Positions 1-7,742 of a stretch of 64,000 nt of DNA are shown piece by piece. The stretch comes from Melittangium boletus DSM 14713 (lineage in GTDB: Bacteria > Myxococcota > Myxococcia > Myxococcales > Myxococcaceae). Under the pieces are notes generated by a model. It was not told where the DNA came from. It did not search any database and saw only the letters and a list, made by a program, of their open reading frames with translations. The DNA lies in the NCBI RefSeq assembly GCF_002305855.1, contig NZ_CP022163.1, forward strand, positions 992,292-1,056,291, given 5' to 3'. Position numbers and translations under genes: made by a program. Every line of letters starts with the position of its first letter. Positions within the stretch are counted from its first letter, which is position 1.

Positions 1-55
1 TCCGGAGAATCCGGAGGAGCTTCGCATCCAGCCGGGTACCGGAGACCAGGGATAG
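1..55 (+). CDS. 3' end of the upstream gene, probably the GspD secretin (partial)
   Basis: The last 17 codons and TAG stop (53-55) of a plus-strand gene read PENPEELRIQPGTGDQG. It ends 3 nt before the GspE start, so it belongs to the same operon. In T2SS operons GspD usually precedes GspE, and secretins often end in a polar, disordered tail. The GspD assignment therefore rests on gene order, not on sequence. GspC would be expected further upstream. Confidence 0.55.
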   Translation, partial: PENPEELRIQPGTGDQG

Positions 56-58
56 CCC

Positions 59-1852
59 ATGAGCCTGCTCGCAGACGCCCCCCCCGCCTCGCCCATCGCG
101 GACGCCACCCAGGTGGTCTCCCACGGCCCCGCCTTCCTGTGTGGACGGCCGCTGGGGGAGATCCTCCGCCACACGAGTGGCCTCTCGGAGGACAAGCTCC
201 AGGAGGCGCTGCAGCACCAGGCCGAGAAGGGCGGCCGGCTCGGGGAGATCCTCGTGGCCCAGAAGATCCTCACCGAGGAGGACGTGGCCAAGGCGCTCGG
301 CCTCCAGCTGGATCTGCCCTACCTCGCGCGCATCTTCGTGGAGGAGGTCAACCCGGAAGTCATCAAGCGGGTGCCCATCAACTTCGCCAAGACGGTGCGC
401 ATCCTCCCCCTGTTCGAGGAGGAGGAGGCCGTGGTGATCGCGGTGGCGGATCCCCTGGACACCACCGTGTTGGATCACGTGCGGATGCTGCTGGGCAAGG
501 ACGTCCACCCGCGCATCGCCCTGGGCTCCACCATCACGGACGCCATCAACAGCGTCTACGACCGCGCCACGAACGAGGCCGAGCAGCTGGTGGACCAGTT
601 GCACGCGGAGAACCTGGACTCCATCGCCCAGGAGATCGACGAGGCCAAGGACATCCTCGACGACGAGGGCGACGAGGCCCCCATCATCCGGCTCGTCAAC
701 TCGGTGCTCTTCCGCGCCGCCAAGGAGCGCGCGAGCGATATCCACATCGAGCCCATGGAGCGCGAGCTCATGGTGCGCTTCCGGGTGGACGGCGTGCTGC
801 AGGAGATCATCAAGCCGCCCAAGCGCTACCAGAGCGCCATCGTCAGCCGCGTGAAGGTCATGGGGCAGCTGAACATCGCGGAGAAGCGCCTGCCGCAGGA
901 CGGCCGCATCCGCATCAAGCTGGCCGGCCGCGACATCGACATCCGTCTGTCCACCATCCCCACCACGTATGGCGAGCGCATCGTCATGCGTCTGCTCGAC
1001 AAGAACACGACGCTCCTGGACCTGACCGAGCTGGGCATGGCGTCCCAGATGCTCGAGCAGATGGAACACGTCATCCGCCGCCCGCACGGCATCGTCCTGG
1101 TGACGGGCCCCACCGGTAGCGGCAAGACGACCACGCTCTACGGCGCGCTCTCGCGCATCAACACCCCAGACCTCAACATCCTCACCGTCGAGGACCCGGT
1201 GGAATACCAGCTCAAGGGCATTGGCCAGATGGCCATCAGCCCGAAGATCGGCCTGACGTTCGCCCAGGGGCTGCGCTCCTTCCTGCGTCAGGACCCGGAC
1301 GTCATCATGGTGGGCGAAATCCGCGACAAGGAGACGGCGGAAATCGCCATCCAGGCGTCGCTCACGGGCCACCTGGTGTTCTCCACGGTCCACACCAATG
1401 ACGCGGCGAGCGCCATCACCCGTCTGGTGGACATGGGCGTGGAGCCCTTCCTCGTGGCCTCGTCCCTCACGGGCATCCTCGCCCAGCGCCTCGTGCGCCG
1501 CGTGTGCCCGGACTGCCGCGTGCAGTACTCGCCCACCGACGAGGAGCTCAAGGAGATTGGCCTCAACCGGGTGACGCTGCGCGAGCGCCACGGCGTGGAC
1601 AAGATCTACAAGGCAGCCGGCTGCCCCTCGTGCAGCCAGAACGGCTACCGCGGCCGTACGGGCATCTACGAGCTCCTGCTCGTGGACGACACCGTGCGCC
1701 AGCTCGCCCTCAAGAACGTGGACTCCTCCACCATCAAGAAGGCCGCTGTCGGCAACGGCATGCGCACGCTCCTGGATGACGGCGCCCGGAAGATCGCCAT
1801 GGGCGAGACGACGATCGCCGAGGTGCTGAGCATCACCCAGGAAGACCTCTAA
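59..1852 (+). CDS. gspE: Type II secretion ATPase GspE
   Basis: This is the cytoplasmic hexameric ATPase that powers pseudopilus assembly in the type II secretion system. The 597-residue protein starts with an N1E/MshEN-type region (about 30-170: LGEILVAQKILTEEDVAKAL). The N2E/GspE domain follows, with a Walker A motif GPTGSGKTTT near residue 355, an Asp box (LTVEDPVEYQ), Walker B (DVIMVGEIRD) and a His box (STVHTNDA). A zinc-binding four-Cys module follows near residues 480-525 (VCPDCR and CPSCSQ). The length is normal for the zinc-containing GspE/PilB class. It lies 12 nt before gspF. A PilB assignment is disfavoured by the complete gsp cluster that follows. Confidence 0.95.
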   Translation: MSLLADAPPASPIADATQVVSHGPAFLCGRPLGEILRHTSGLSEDKLQEALQHQAEKGGRLGEILVAQKILTEEDVAKALGLQLDLPYLARIFVEEVNPEVIKRVPINFAKTVRILPLFEEEEAVVIAVADPLDTTVLDHVRMLLGKDVHPRIALGSTITDAINSVYDRATNEAEQLVDQLHAENLDSIAQEIDEAKDILDDEGDEAPIIRLVNSVLFRAAKERASDIHIEPMERELMVRFRVDGVLQEIIKPPKRYQSAIVSRVKVMGQLNIAEKRLPQDGRIRIKLAGRDIDIRLSTIPTTYGERIVMRLLDKNTTLLDLTELGMASQMLEQMEHVIRRPHGIVLVTGPTGSGKTTTLYGALSRINTPDLNILTVEDPVEYQLKGIGQMAISPKIGLTFAQGLRSFLRQDPDVIMVGEIRDKETAEIAIQASLTGHLVFSTVHTNDAASAITRLVDMGVEPFLVASSLTGILAQRLVRRVCPDCRVQYSPTDEELKEIGLNRVTLRERHGVDKIYKAAGCPSCSQNGYRGRTGIYELLLVDDTVRQLALKNVDSSTIKKAAVGNGMRTLLDDGARKIAMGETTIAEVLSITQEDL

Positions 1853-1864
1853 GGATCCCCCTCC

Positions 1865-3118
1865 ATGCCAGTCTTCGAGTACAAGGCCCTGGATTCGGCC
1901 GGAAAAACCATCCGCGGGATGTTGGAGGCGGACTCCCCGAAAACCTTGCGCTCGCAGCTGCGCAAGGACAACAAGTTCCTCACCGAGGTCATCGGTCAGG
2001 CGGAGGGCGGCCGCGGCACGCCCAAGGGCGCCACCTCCGCCTCCGCCAGCCGCGACGTGAACTTCGGCAAGATGGCGCGCGGCCGCATCACCACGGACGA
2101 CATCGCCATCACCACGCGCCAGCTCGCCACGCTGCTGGGCGCGGGCGTGACGCTGGTGGAAGCGCTCACCGCGCTCGTGGATCAGGTGGAGAAGGAGCGC
2201 CTGAAGATCATCCTGTCGGATGTGAAGGGCCGCGTGAACGAGGGCTCGTCCCTCGCCGACGCGCTCGCCATCCACCAAAAAGTCTTTGGCTCGCTCTACG
2301 TCAACATGATCCGCGCGGGCGAGCACTCGGGCGCGCTCGACACGGTGCTCCTGCGGCTGGCCGACTTCACCGAGAGCCAGTCCAAGCTGCAGCAGAAGAT
2401 CATCGGCACCATGACCTACCCGGCCATCATGGTGCTGGTGGGCGTGGGCATCCTCACCCTGCTGATGGTGGTGGTCATCCCGAAGGTGACGAAGATCTTC
2501 ACCACCATGAAGGCCACCCTGCCCTGGACCACGCGCCTGCTCATCTGGGCGAGCACCTTCCTGCAGGACTGGTGGTTCATCATCTTCCCGGTACTCGCGG
2601 GCATCATCTTCGCCCTGACGTCGTACTTTCGCAGCCCCAAGGGCAAGCCCGTGTGGGACCGCTTCGCGCTCAAGGCCCCCATCTTCGGCGGCCTGTTGCG
2701 CATGCTCGCCATCTCCCGCTTCGCCCGCACGCTCGCCACCCTGCTCAAGAGCGGCGTGCCCCTCTTGACGGCCATGGACATCACCAAGGCGGTGGTGACC
2801 AACTCCATCCTGTCGGACGTGGTGGAGAAGGCCCGGGACGCCATCCGCGAGGGCGAGAGCATCGCCACGCCCATCAAGCGCTCGGGCGAGTTCCCGCCGC
2901 TCGTCTACCACATGATCTCGATTGGCGAGCGCTCCGGCCAGCTCGAGGACATGCTCATGTCCGTGGCGGACAGCTACGAGAACCAGGTGAACGTGCGCAT
3001 CGGCGCCCTCACCTCCATGCTCGAGCCGCTGCTGACCGTGGTGATGGGCGTGATGATTGCATTCGTGGCCTTCTCGGTCCTGATGCCGATCCTGCAGGTG
3101 AACTCGGCCATCCGGTAA
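1865..3118 (+). CDS. gspF: Type II secretion inner-membrane protein GspF
   Basis: GspF is the polytopic inner-membrane platform protein that contacts GspE and GspL. The 417-residue product starts with the family signature MPVFEYKALDSAGKTIRG. It has two copies of the T2SSF cytoplasmic domain (about 85-205 and 285-405), each ending in a hydrophobic segment (IMVLVGVGILTLLMVVVIP; LLTVVMGVMIAFVAFSVLMP). A third hydrophobic stretch lies near residues 235-255. A linker rich in Gly, Ser and Ala (about 45-75) is longer than in E. coli. Start: ATG after a weak purine run, 12 nt behind gspE. Confidence 0.95.
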   Translation: MPVFEYKALDSAGKTIRGMLEADSPKTLRSQLRKDNKFLTEVIGQAEGGRGTPKGATSASASRDVNFGKMARGRITTDDIAITTRQLATLLGAGVTLVEALTALVDQVEKERLKIILSDVKGRVNEGSSLADALAIHQKVFGSLYVNMIRAGEHSGALDTVLLRLADFTESQSKLQQKIIGTMTYPAIMVLVGVGILTLLMVVVIPKVTKIFTTMKATLPWTTRLLIWASTFLQDWWFIIFPVLAGIIFALTSYFRSPKGKPVWDRFALKAPIFGGLLRMLAISRFARTLATLLKSGVPLLTAMDITKAVVTNSILSDVVEKARDAIREGESIATPIKRSGEFPPLVYHMISIGERSGQLEDMLMSVADSYENQVNVRIGALTSMLEPLLTVVMGVMIAFVAFSVLMPILQVNSAIR

Positions 3119-3136
3119 CACGAAGGAGTTCGCGCG

Positions 3137-3283
3137 ATGAATGACACGCTCGACCGGTGGATCCAGCGCGTCACCCTCGCGGCGCTGCTCGCCCTGACGG
3201 CGGCGCTGCTCACGGTGGGGGTGCTCCTGTACGCCCCCCGGACGCCGCCGCCCCAGGACATTTTGACAGGAACCCACCGCTAA
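3137..3283 (+). CDS. Small single-pass membrane protein in the gsp operon (48 aa)
   Basis: A 48-codon ORF fills the gap between gspF and gspG. Its ATG follows a good Shine-Dalgarno (AAGGAG at 3123-3128, 8 nt spacer). The product begins MNDTLDRWIQRV, carries one hydrophobic helix (about residues 13-32, Ala/Leu/Val-rich, ending LLTVGVLLY) and ends in a Pro-rich tail. I recognise no family. Its position inside a tightly spaced operon and its ribosome-binding site argue that it is translated. It could be a small accessory subunit of the secretion platform. That role is inference only. Confidence 0.6.
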   Translation: MNDTLDRWIQRVTLAALLALTAALLTVGVLLYAPRTPPPQDILTGTHR

Positions 3284-3322
3284 CGGCCCGCTGACGTGCC
3301 GAAAAGTCACGAGAGGATGCAC

Positions 3323-3745
3323 ATGAGCGACAAGAAGACGCAGCAGCAGAAGCTCCGCCGCCGCCGCCGCGGCATGACCCTCATCGAGATCATGGTGGTC
3401 ATCACCATCCTCGGCCTCATCATGGCCGCGGTGGGTGTGTCCGTGATTCCCAAGCTGGAAGAGGCCAAGCAGGACACGGCCCGCATGGACATCAAGACCA
3501 TCCAGAACGCGATGAAGCTCTACTACACCAAGAAGGGCAAGTACCCGGACACGGGCACGGGCCTCAAGGCGCTGGTGGACACGAACAACCTGGAAAAGAT
3601 CCCCGTCGACCCGTGGGGCAACGAGTACATCTACATGAACGAGGGCGGCAAGCCCGTCATCTCGTCCTACGGCGCGGACGGCACCCAGGGCGGCGAGGGC
3701 CCCGACGCGGACATCTCCTCGCGCGACGCCACGGCCCAGAAGTAG
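3323..3745 (+). CDS. gspG: Major pseudopilin GspG
   Basis: GspG is the main subunit of the T2SS pseudopilus. It has a basic leader and a prepilin peptidase site RRRRG-MTLIE with Glu at +5, then a hydrophobic helix (MVVITILGLIMAAVGVSVIP). The C-terminal half holds the GspG signature DPWGNEY and the calcium-loop type sequence GADGTQGGEGPDADI. I chose ATG 3323 because GAGAGG (3311-3316) lies 6 nt upstream. In-frame GTG 3296 and ATG 3317 are possible but worse spaced. The product is about 140 residues, the usual size. Confidence 0.93.
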   Translation: MSDKKTQQQKLRRRRRGMTLIEIMVVITILGLIMAAVGVSVIPKLEEAKQDTARMDIKTIQNAMKLYYTKKGKYPDTGTGLKALVDTNNLEKIPVDPWGNEYIYMNEGGKPVISSYGADGTQGGEGPDADISSRDATAQK

Positions 3746-3775
3746 CAAGCAAGACAACCCCGAGGAACACGACCC

Positions 3776-4252
3776 ATGACGCCCGAACACGCCGCCCCCA
3801 CCCAGCCGCGCACCGAGCCAGAGGTACGCCCGACGCGCAAGGGGCGGTTCATCGTGGCGGGCGTCATCCTCGCGGCCACCGCGGGAGCCTTCGGCATCGC
3901 CCGGCTCACCTTCGACAAGACGCTCTCTCCGCTGCAGCGCCAGGCGCGCGCGGAGATCCGCGGCCTGGAGGGCTACTTCAAGTCCTTCCACCGCATCACC
4001 GGGCGCTTTCCCTCGCAGGCGGAGAACTTCTATCCGCTCCTGCAGGTGGGGCTCATCAAGGAGATCCCCATGGATCCCTGGGGGCGGCCCTACCAGTACC
4101 GCATGAGCGAGCGGGGCAACGGCTACATCATGACCTACGGCGCGGATGGCGTGCGCGGGGGAAAGGGTGACGCCGCGGACCTGGTCAGCGGGGGCGTGTT
4201 GAGCAACACCGAGGAGGGACCCGAGGAGCAGGCGAAGGAAGGCACGCCATGA
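3776..4252 (+). CDS. GspG-like protein without a pseudopilin leader
   Basis: This 158-residue protein has a Pro-rich N-terminal tail, a transmembrane helix (about 24-44, FIVAGVILAATAGAFGIARL) and a periplasmic domain. The domain clearly copies the globular part of GspG, with DPWGRPYQYR and GADGVRGGKGDAADL. It lacks the G-F/M-T-L-x-E cleavage site, so it should stay in the inner membrane rather than join the pilus fibre. It lies 30 nt after gspG and overlaps gspH by ATGA (4249-4252). A role as a GspG chaperone or platform-bound decoy subunit is inference. The residual GspG fold is seen directly in the motifs. Confidence 0.75.
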   Translation: MTPEHAAPTQPRTEPEVRPTRKGRFIVAGVILAATAGAFGIARLTFDKTLSPLQRQARAEIRGLEGYFKSFHRITGRFPSQAENFYPLLQVGLIKEIPMDPWGRPYQYRMSERGNGYIMTYGADGVRGGKGDAADLVSGGVLSNTEEGPEEQAKEGTP

Positions 4253-4950
4253 CGCGCCGCGAGCGGGGAATGACCCTCATCGAGATGTCCATCGCGCTCG
4301 GTATCGCCGCGGTGCTGTTCGCCGCCGTGACCGTGTCCGTGGGCTCCATCACCGGCGCCAAGGCCAAGGCCTCCGCCAGTGAGCTGGCCGGCGCCATCCG
4401 CTCGCTGTACGACACCGCCGCGCTCAGCGGCAAGACGTGCCGTCTGGTGTTCGAGCTGGCGGATCCCAAGGCGGACGAGGGCGTCACGCGCTACCACGCC
4501 GAGTGCGCCGCCGGAAACGTCACCACCTCGCGCGACCGCGACACGCTGCTGCGCGAGGACGATCGCGCCCTCGACGACGCGCGCAAGGGCAAGACCAAGA
4601 GCGACCCGCGCCGCAACTTCACGCGGGGCAGCGACGGCGAGCCCGGCCTGGACGAGCTGATGGCGCAGGAGGAGAGCCGGGTGGACAACGCCGCGCGCTT
4701 CTCCGCGTTCACCTCCGAGGAGATCAAACCCCAGCGGTTGCCGTCCGGGGTGGGCATCTCCGTGTGGACGCGCCAGCAGCGCGAGCCCGCCGACAAGGGC
4801 GTGGCCTACCTGTACTTCTTCCCCCAGGGCTTCACGGAGAAGGCCCAGGTCTACGTGCGCCAGGGCGAGAACGTCTGGACGCTCGTGCTCTCGCCCCTGA
4901 CCGGCAAGGTCAACATCGTGGGCGAGGCGCTGGAGGTTCCCCGGTCATGA
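4249..4950 (+). CDS. gspH: Minor pseudopilin GspH
   Basis: Minor pseudopilin of the T2SS tip. The leader and cleavage site MTRRERG-MTLIE are followed by a hydrophobic helix (MSIALGIAAVLFAAVTVSVG). The C-terminal GspH/FimT-like domain is diverged and holds a charged insertion (about 85-165). At 233 residues it is longer than typical GspH (about 170). Assignment rests on gene order (G-H-I-J-K) and the prepilin motif. Translation is coupled to the previous gene by an ATGA overlap and to gspI by another (4947-4950). Confidence 0.85.
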   Translation: MTRRERGMTLIEMSIALGIAAVLFAAVTVSVGSITGAKAKASASELAGAIRSLYDTAALSGKTCRLVFELADPKADEGVTRYHAECAAGNVTTSRDRDTLLREDDRALDDARKGKTKSDPRRNFTRGSDGEPGLDELMAQEESRVDNAARFSAFTSEEIKPQRLPSGVGISVWTRQQREPADKGVAYLYFFPQGFTEKAQVYVRQGENVWTLVLSPLTGKVNIVGEALEVPRS

Positions 4951-5741
4951 GACGCACGCGCGGCTTCACGCTGCTCGAGACGGTCGTGGCGCTCGCCATC
5001 CTGGCGCTCGCGCTCATGGCCATCTTCGACATCAACTCCGGCGCGGTGGCCAACCACGCCTACGCCAAGAAGCTCACCGTGGCCACGCTCCTGGCCCGCT
5101 CGAAGATGACGGACATCGAGCAGAAGCTCTACGACGAGGGCTTCTCCAACGATGACCAGGAGGAGTCGGGCGACTTCTCCGAGGAGGGCTGGGACAACTT
5201 CAAGTGGCGCGCGAAGATCGTCGCGCCGCGCACGGACGGCGTGTCGCCCGAGCAGCTCATCGGCGCCATCTTCAACCTGCCCATCGGCACGGGCGGAGAC
5301 CTGAGCGGCATCGCGTCCATGTTCGGGGGCGGGGGCGGCACGGACGACAAGAGCGGCGGCTCGCAGACGACCACCGCCAACCCCATGGCGGGCGCGGCCA
5401 TGGGCATGGCCCAGCCCATGTTCACCCAGATGGTGCAGCAGATCACCCAGACCGTGCGCGAGCTGCACCTGACCGTGTACTGGCGGGACGGCACCCAGGT
5501 GGAGAGCCTGGACCTGGTCACCCATATGGTGTCGCTGGGCGCGGGCTCGGATCGCAACGGGGGCTTCACGCCCAGCAACGGCACCCAGCCCGACTCGTAC
5601 AACAACGCGTACGTGAACCCCGCCACGGGCCAGGTCGTCTCCAACCCCACCCGGGGCCCGGATGGCCGGATGGTGGATCCCGCGACCGGACAGCCCGTGG
5701 TGCCCCGGCCGGACTTCGACCGCCAGAGGGGGAGGCGCTGA
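4947..5741 (+). CDS. gspI: Minor pseudopilin GspI with a long low-complexity extension
   Basis: GspI is part of the pseudopilus tip complex with J and K. The leader RRTRG-FTLLE and helix (TVVALAILALALMAIFDIN) match the family, as does the following NxAxxxKxxxxA stretch. The start is ATG 4947, overlapping gspH. The protein has 264 residues, about twice the usual size. The excess is a Gly/Ser/Thr/Met-rich insertion (around residues 120-165, containing GGGGG and GAAMGMAQPM) and a Pro/Asn-rich tail. It ends by sharing one base with the gspJ start (TGATG at 5739-5743). Confidence 0.88.
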   Translation: MRRTRGFTLLETVVALAILALALMAIFDINSGAVANHAYAKKLTVATLLARSKMTDIEQKLYDEGFSNDDQEESGDFSEEGWDNFKWRAKIVAPRTDGVSPEQLIGAIFNLPIGTGGDLSGIASMFGGGGGTDDKSGGSQTTTANPMAGAAMGMAQPMFTQMVQQITQTVRELHLTVYWRDGTQVESLDLVTHMVSLGAGSDRNGGFTPSNGTQPDSYNNAYVNPATGQVVSNPTRGPDGRMVDPATGQPVVPRPDFDRQRGRR

Positions 5742-6415
5742 TGAACCGCTTCGCGCGCCGGGGCTTCACGCTCCTGGAGATCATGATCGCCGTGGCCATC
5801 ACCGCGCTGATGGGCGCCATGGTGGGCATGGCCTTCCAGACGGGCTTTCACGCCAAGGAAGTGATCGAGGAGGAGGCGGACCACTACCGCATGCTGCGCG
5901 CGGCCATGAACCGCATGGCGCGGGAGATTGGCTCCGCGTACGTGAGCGACCGGTACGATCCCACGCGCTACCGCGACCAGAACGATCGGCCCAGCAACTT
6001 CATTGGCGAGTCGGACCAGCTCACCTTCACGACCTTCGCGCACCAGCGCCTGTACACGGACGTCAAGGAGTCCGACCAGGCGGTGGTGGAGTACTCGATC
6101 AAGACGTCCACGGAGAAGGGGGCCAACGGCCGCATGGATTTGATGCGCCGGGAGAACCCGAACGTCGATGACCGCATGGACCGGGGCGGGAGCACGGACG
6201 TGCTCTTCGAGGGAGCCAAGAAGATCGAGTTCGCCTACTGGGACAGCCAGCGCAAGGAATGGGAGGACGAGTGGGACACGCGCCGCACGGAGAAGAAGTC
6301 CATCCTCCCCACGCGGGTGCGCATCACCCTCACCGCCCTGGACGAGAACGGCAAGGAAGTGCGTTACACCACCCAGACTCGAGTGATGCTCAACACGGAG
6401 TTGCCCAGGTACTGA
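5741..6415 (+). CDS. gspJ: Minor pseudopilin GspJ
   Basis: Minor pseudopilin of the T2SS tip (I-J-K complex). The 224-residue product starts MNRFARRG-FTLLEIMIAVAITALMG, a textbook class III leader with Glu at +5. The C-terminal domain shows GspJ-like features (LRAAMNRMAREIGSAYVS; LFEGAKKIEFAYWD; LPTRVRITLTA). The ATG at 5741 overlaps the gspI stop by one base. The stop is two bases before the gspK start codon. Confidence 0.92.
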   Translation: MNRFARRGFTLLEIMIAVAITALMGAMVGMAFQTGFHAKEVIEEEADHYRMLRAAMNRMAREIGSAYVSDRYDPTRYRDQNDRPSNFIGESDQLTFTTFAHQRLYTDVKESDQAVVEYSIKTSTEKGANGRMDLMRRENPNVDDRMDRGGSTDVLFEGAKKIEFAYWDSQRKEWEDEWDTRRTEKKSILPTRVRITLTALDENGKEVRYTTQTRVMLNTELPRY

Positions 6416-6417
6416 CG

Positions 6418-7740
6418 ATGAAGAACGCCTCCCCCCGCCGCAAGCAACGGTCCCAGCGCCGCCAGCGCGGCGTGGCGCTCATCATCGCCGTGGTGTCCAT
6501 CACCCTGCTCACCGTGGTGGCCACCGAGTTCGCGTACAACACCCGCGTGGACCTCCAGCTGGCCACCAATCAGCGTGACGAGGTGCAGGCCCTCTACATG
6601 GCCCGCTCCGGCGTGGCGCTCTCCCGGCTGCTGCTGCGCTTCCAGAAGCAGGTGGACCAGACGCCCATCCCCAACATCGGCAGCATGCTCAGCCAGTTCA
6701 CCGGCGGGGGCACGACGGCGCCCGGAGGGCAGCAGCCCGCGTCCTCGCTCAACATCCAGCTCTGGAAGCTGGCGCGCGTGGACTGCCACATGCTCAAGGG
6801 GTTGGTGCCGGGCGGCGGGGAAGGCGAGGAGGAGTCGAGCACGCCGGGGCCCGCGCTGCACGAGGACGAGGACTCGGACATCGCGGCCGCGCTGGCCGAA
6901 GCGCCGGCGAAGCGCTCCTTCGGCTCCTTCAACGGCTGCTTCCTGTCCACCATCTCCGACGAGGAGGAGAAGCTCAACCTGCAGCGGCTCAACGCGGGCC
7001 AGGGCGACGCGTTGCCCACCGCCATGCGGCTCATGGACCTGCTGGGCGACAAGCGCTTCGAGTTCCTGTTCTCCCGCGATGACGCCAACAAGGTGCGAGT
7101 GACTCCCCAGGACGTCGTCATCGCCATCAAGGATTGGATGGATGAAAACAAGACGACTTCCGCGTTGGATCTGGTGTCCGCGGCGGGCCCGTTCGTCGAT
7201 GGCTTCTCCGACGAGGGCTCGGCCTACAGCCGCTATGATCCGCGCTACGAGCCGAAGAACGCGCGCTTCGACAGCATCGACGAGCTGTACCGGGTGCACG
7301 GGGTGAACGACCGCTTCATGGCGGCGTTCCGGGACCGGCTCACCGTGTACCCGGACCAGAACGCCAAGCCCAACGTCAACACGGATGATCCGTTGATGAT
7401 GTACATGGCCATCCTGTCGGCGGCGGACCCCGCGCGGCCCGATCCCCGGCTGAGGGATCCCGTCTTCGTGCAGGAGCTCATCAGCCGCATCCGCGCCGCG
7501 CGCGCCTTCAGCTTCTTCGGCACGGGCGTGGCGGACTTCGTGAGCGCCATCGAGGGCGCGGGCATCGCCGTCAACCCGACCATCAAGGCCAACGTGGCGG
7601 GCAACCGCTTCCTGGGCGACAAGAGTACGACATTCACCATCAAGTCCGTGGGAGAGGCGGGGTCGGTGCAGAAGACCCTCACCGCCGTCATCCGCCTGGA
7701 CGACGGGCTCGGAAAGCTCGTGTACTGGAGAGAGGAATAG
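6418..7740 (+). CDS. gspK: Minor pseudopilin GspK
   Basis: GspK caps the pseudopilus and carries the large alpha domain. The 440-residue product has a very basic leader (KNASPRRKQRSQRRQRG) and helix VALIIAVVSITLLTVVATEF. It lacks Glu at +5, as is usual for GspK. The sequence YMARSGVALSRLLL next to the helix and the helix-hairpin-helix-like regions (VVIAIKDWMDENK; SIDELYRVHGV; NVNTDDPLMM) match the family. A Pro/Gly/Glu-rich insertion sits near residues 95-160. The ATG at 6418 lies 2 nt after the gspJ stop. Confidence 0.92.
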   Translation: MKNASPRRKQRSQRRQRGVALIIAVVSITLLTVVATEFAYNTRVDLQLATNQRDEVQALYMARSGVALSRLLLRFQKQVDQTPIPNIGSMLSQFTGGGTTAPGGQQPASSLNIQLWKLARVDCHMLKGLVPGGGEGEEESSTPGPALHEDEDSDIAAALAEAPAKRSFGSFNGCFLSTISDEEEKLNLQRLNAGQGDALPTAMRLMDLLGDKRFEFLFSRDDANKVRVTPQDVVIAIKDWMDENKTTSALDLVSAAGPFVDGFSDEGSAYSRYDPRYEPKNARFDSIDELYRVHGVNDRFMAAFRDRLTVYPDQNAKPNVNTDDPLMMYMAILSAADPARPDPRLRDPVFVQELISRIRAARAFSFFGTGVADFVSAIEGAGIAVNPTIKANVAGNRFLGDKSTTFTIKSVGEAGSVQKTLTAVIRLDDGLGKLVYWREE

Positions 7741-7742
7741 CA

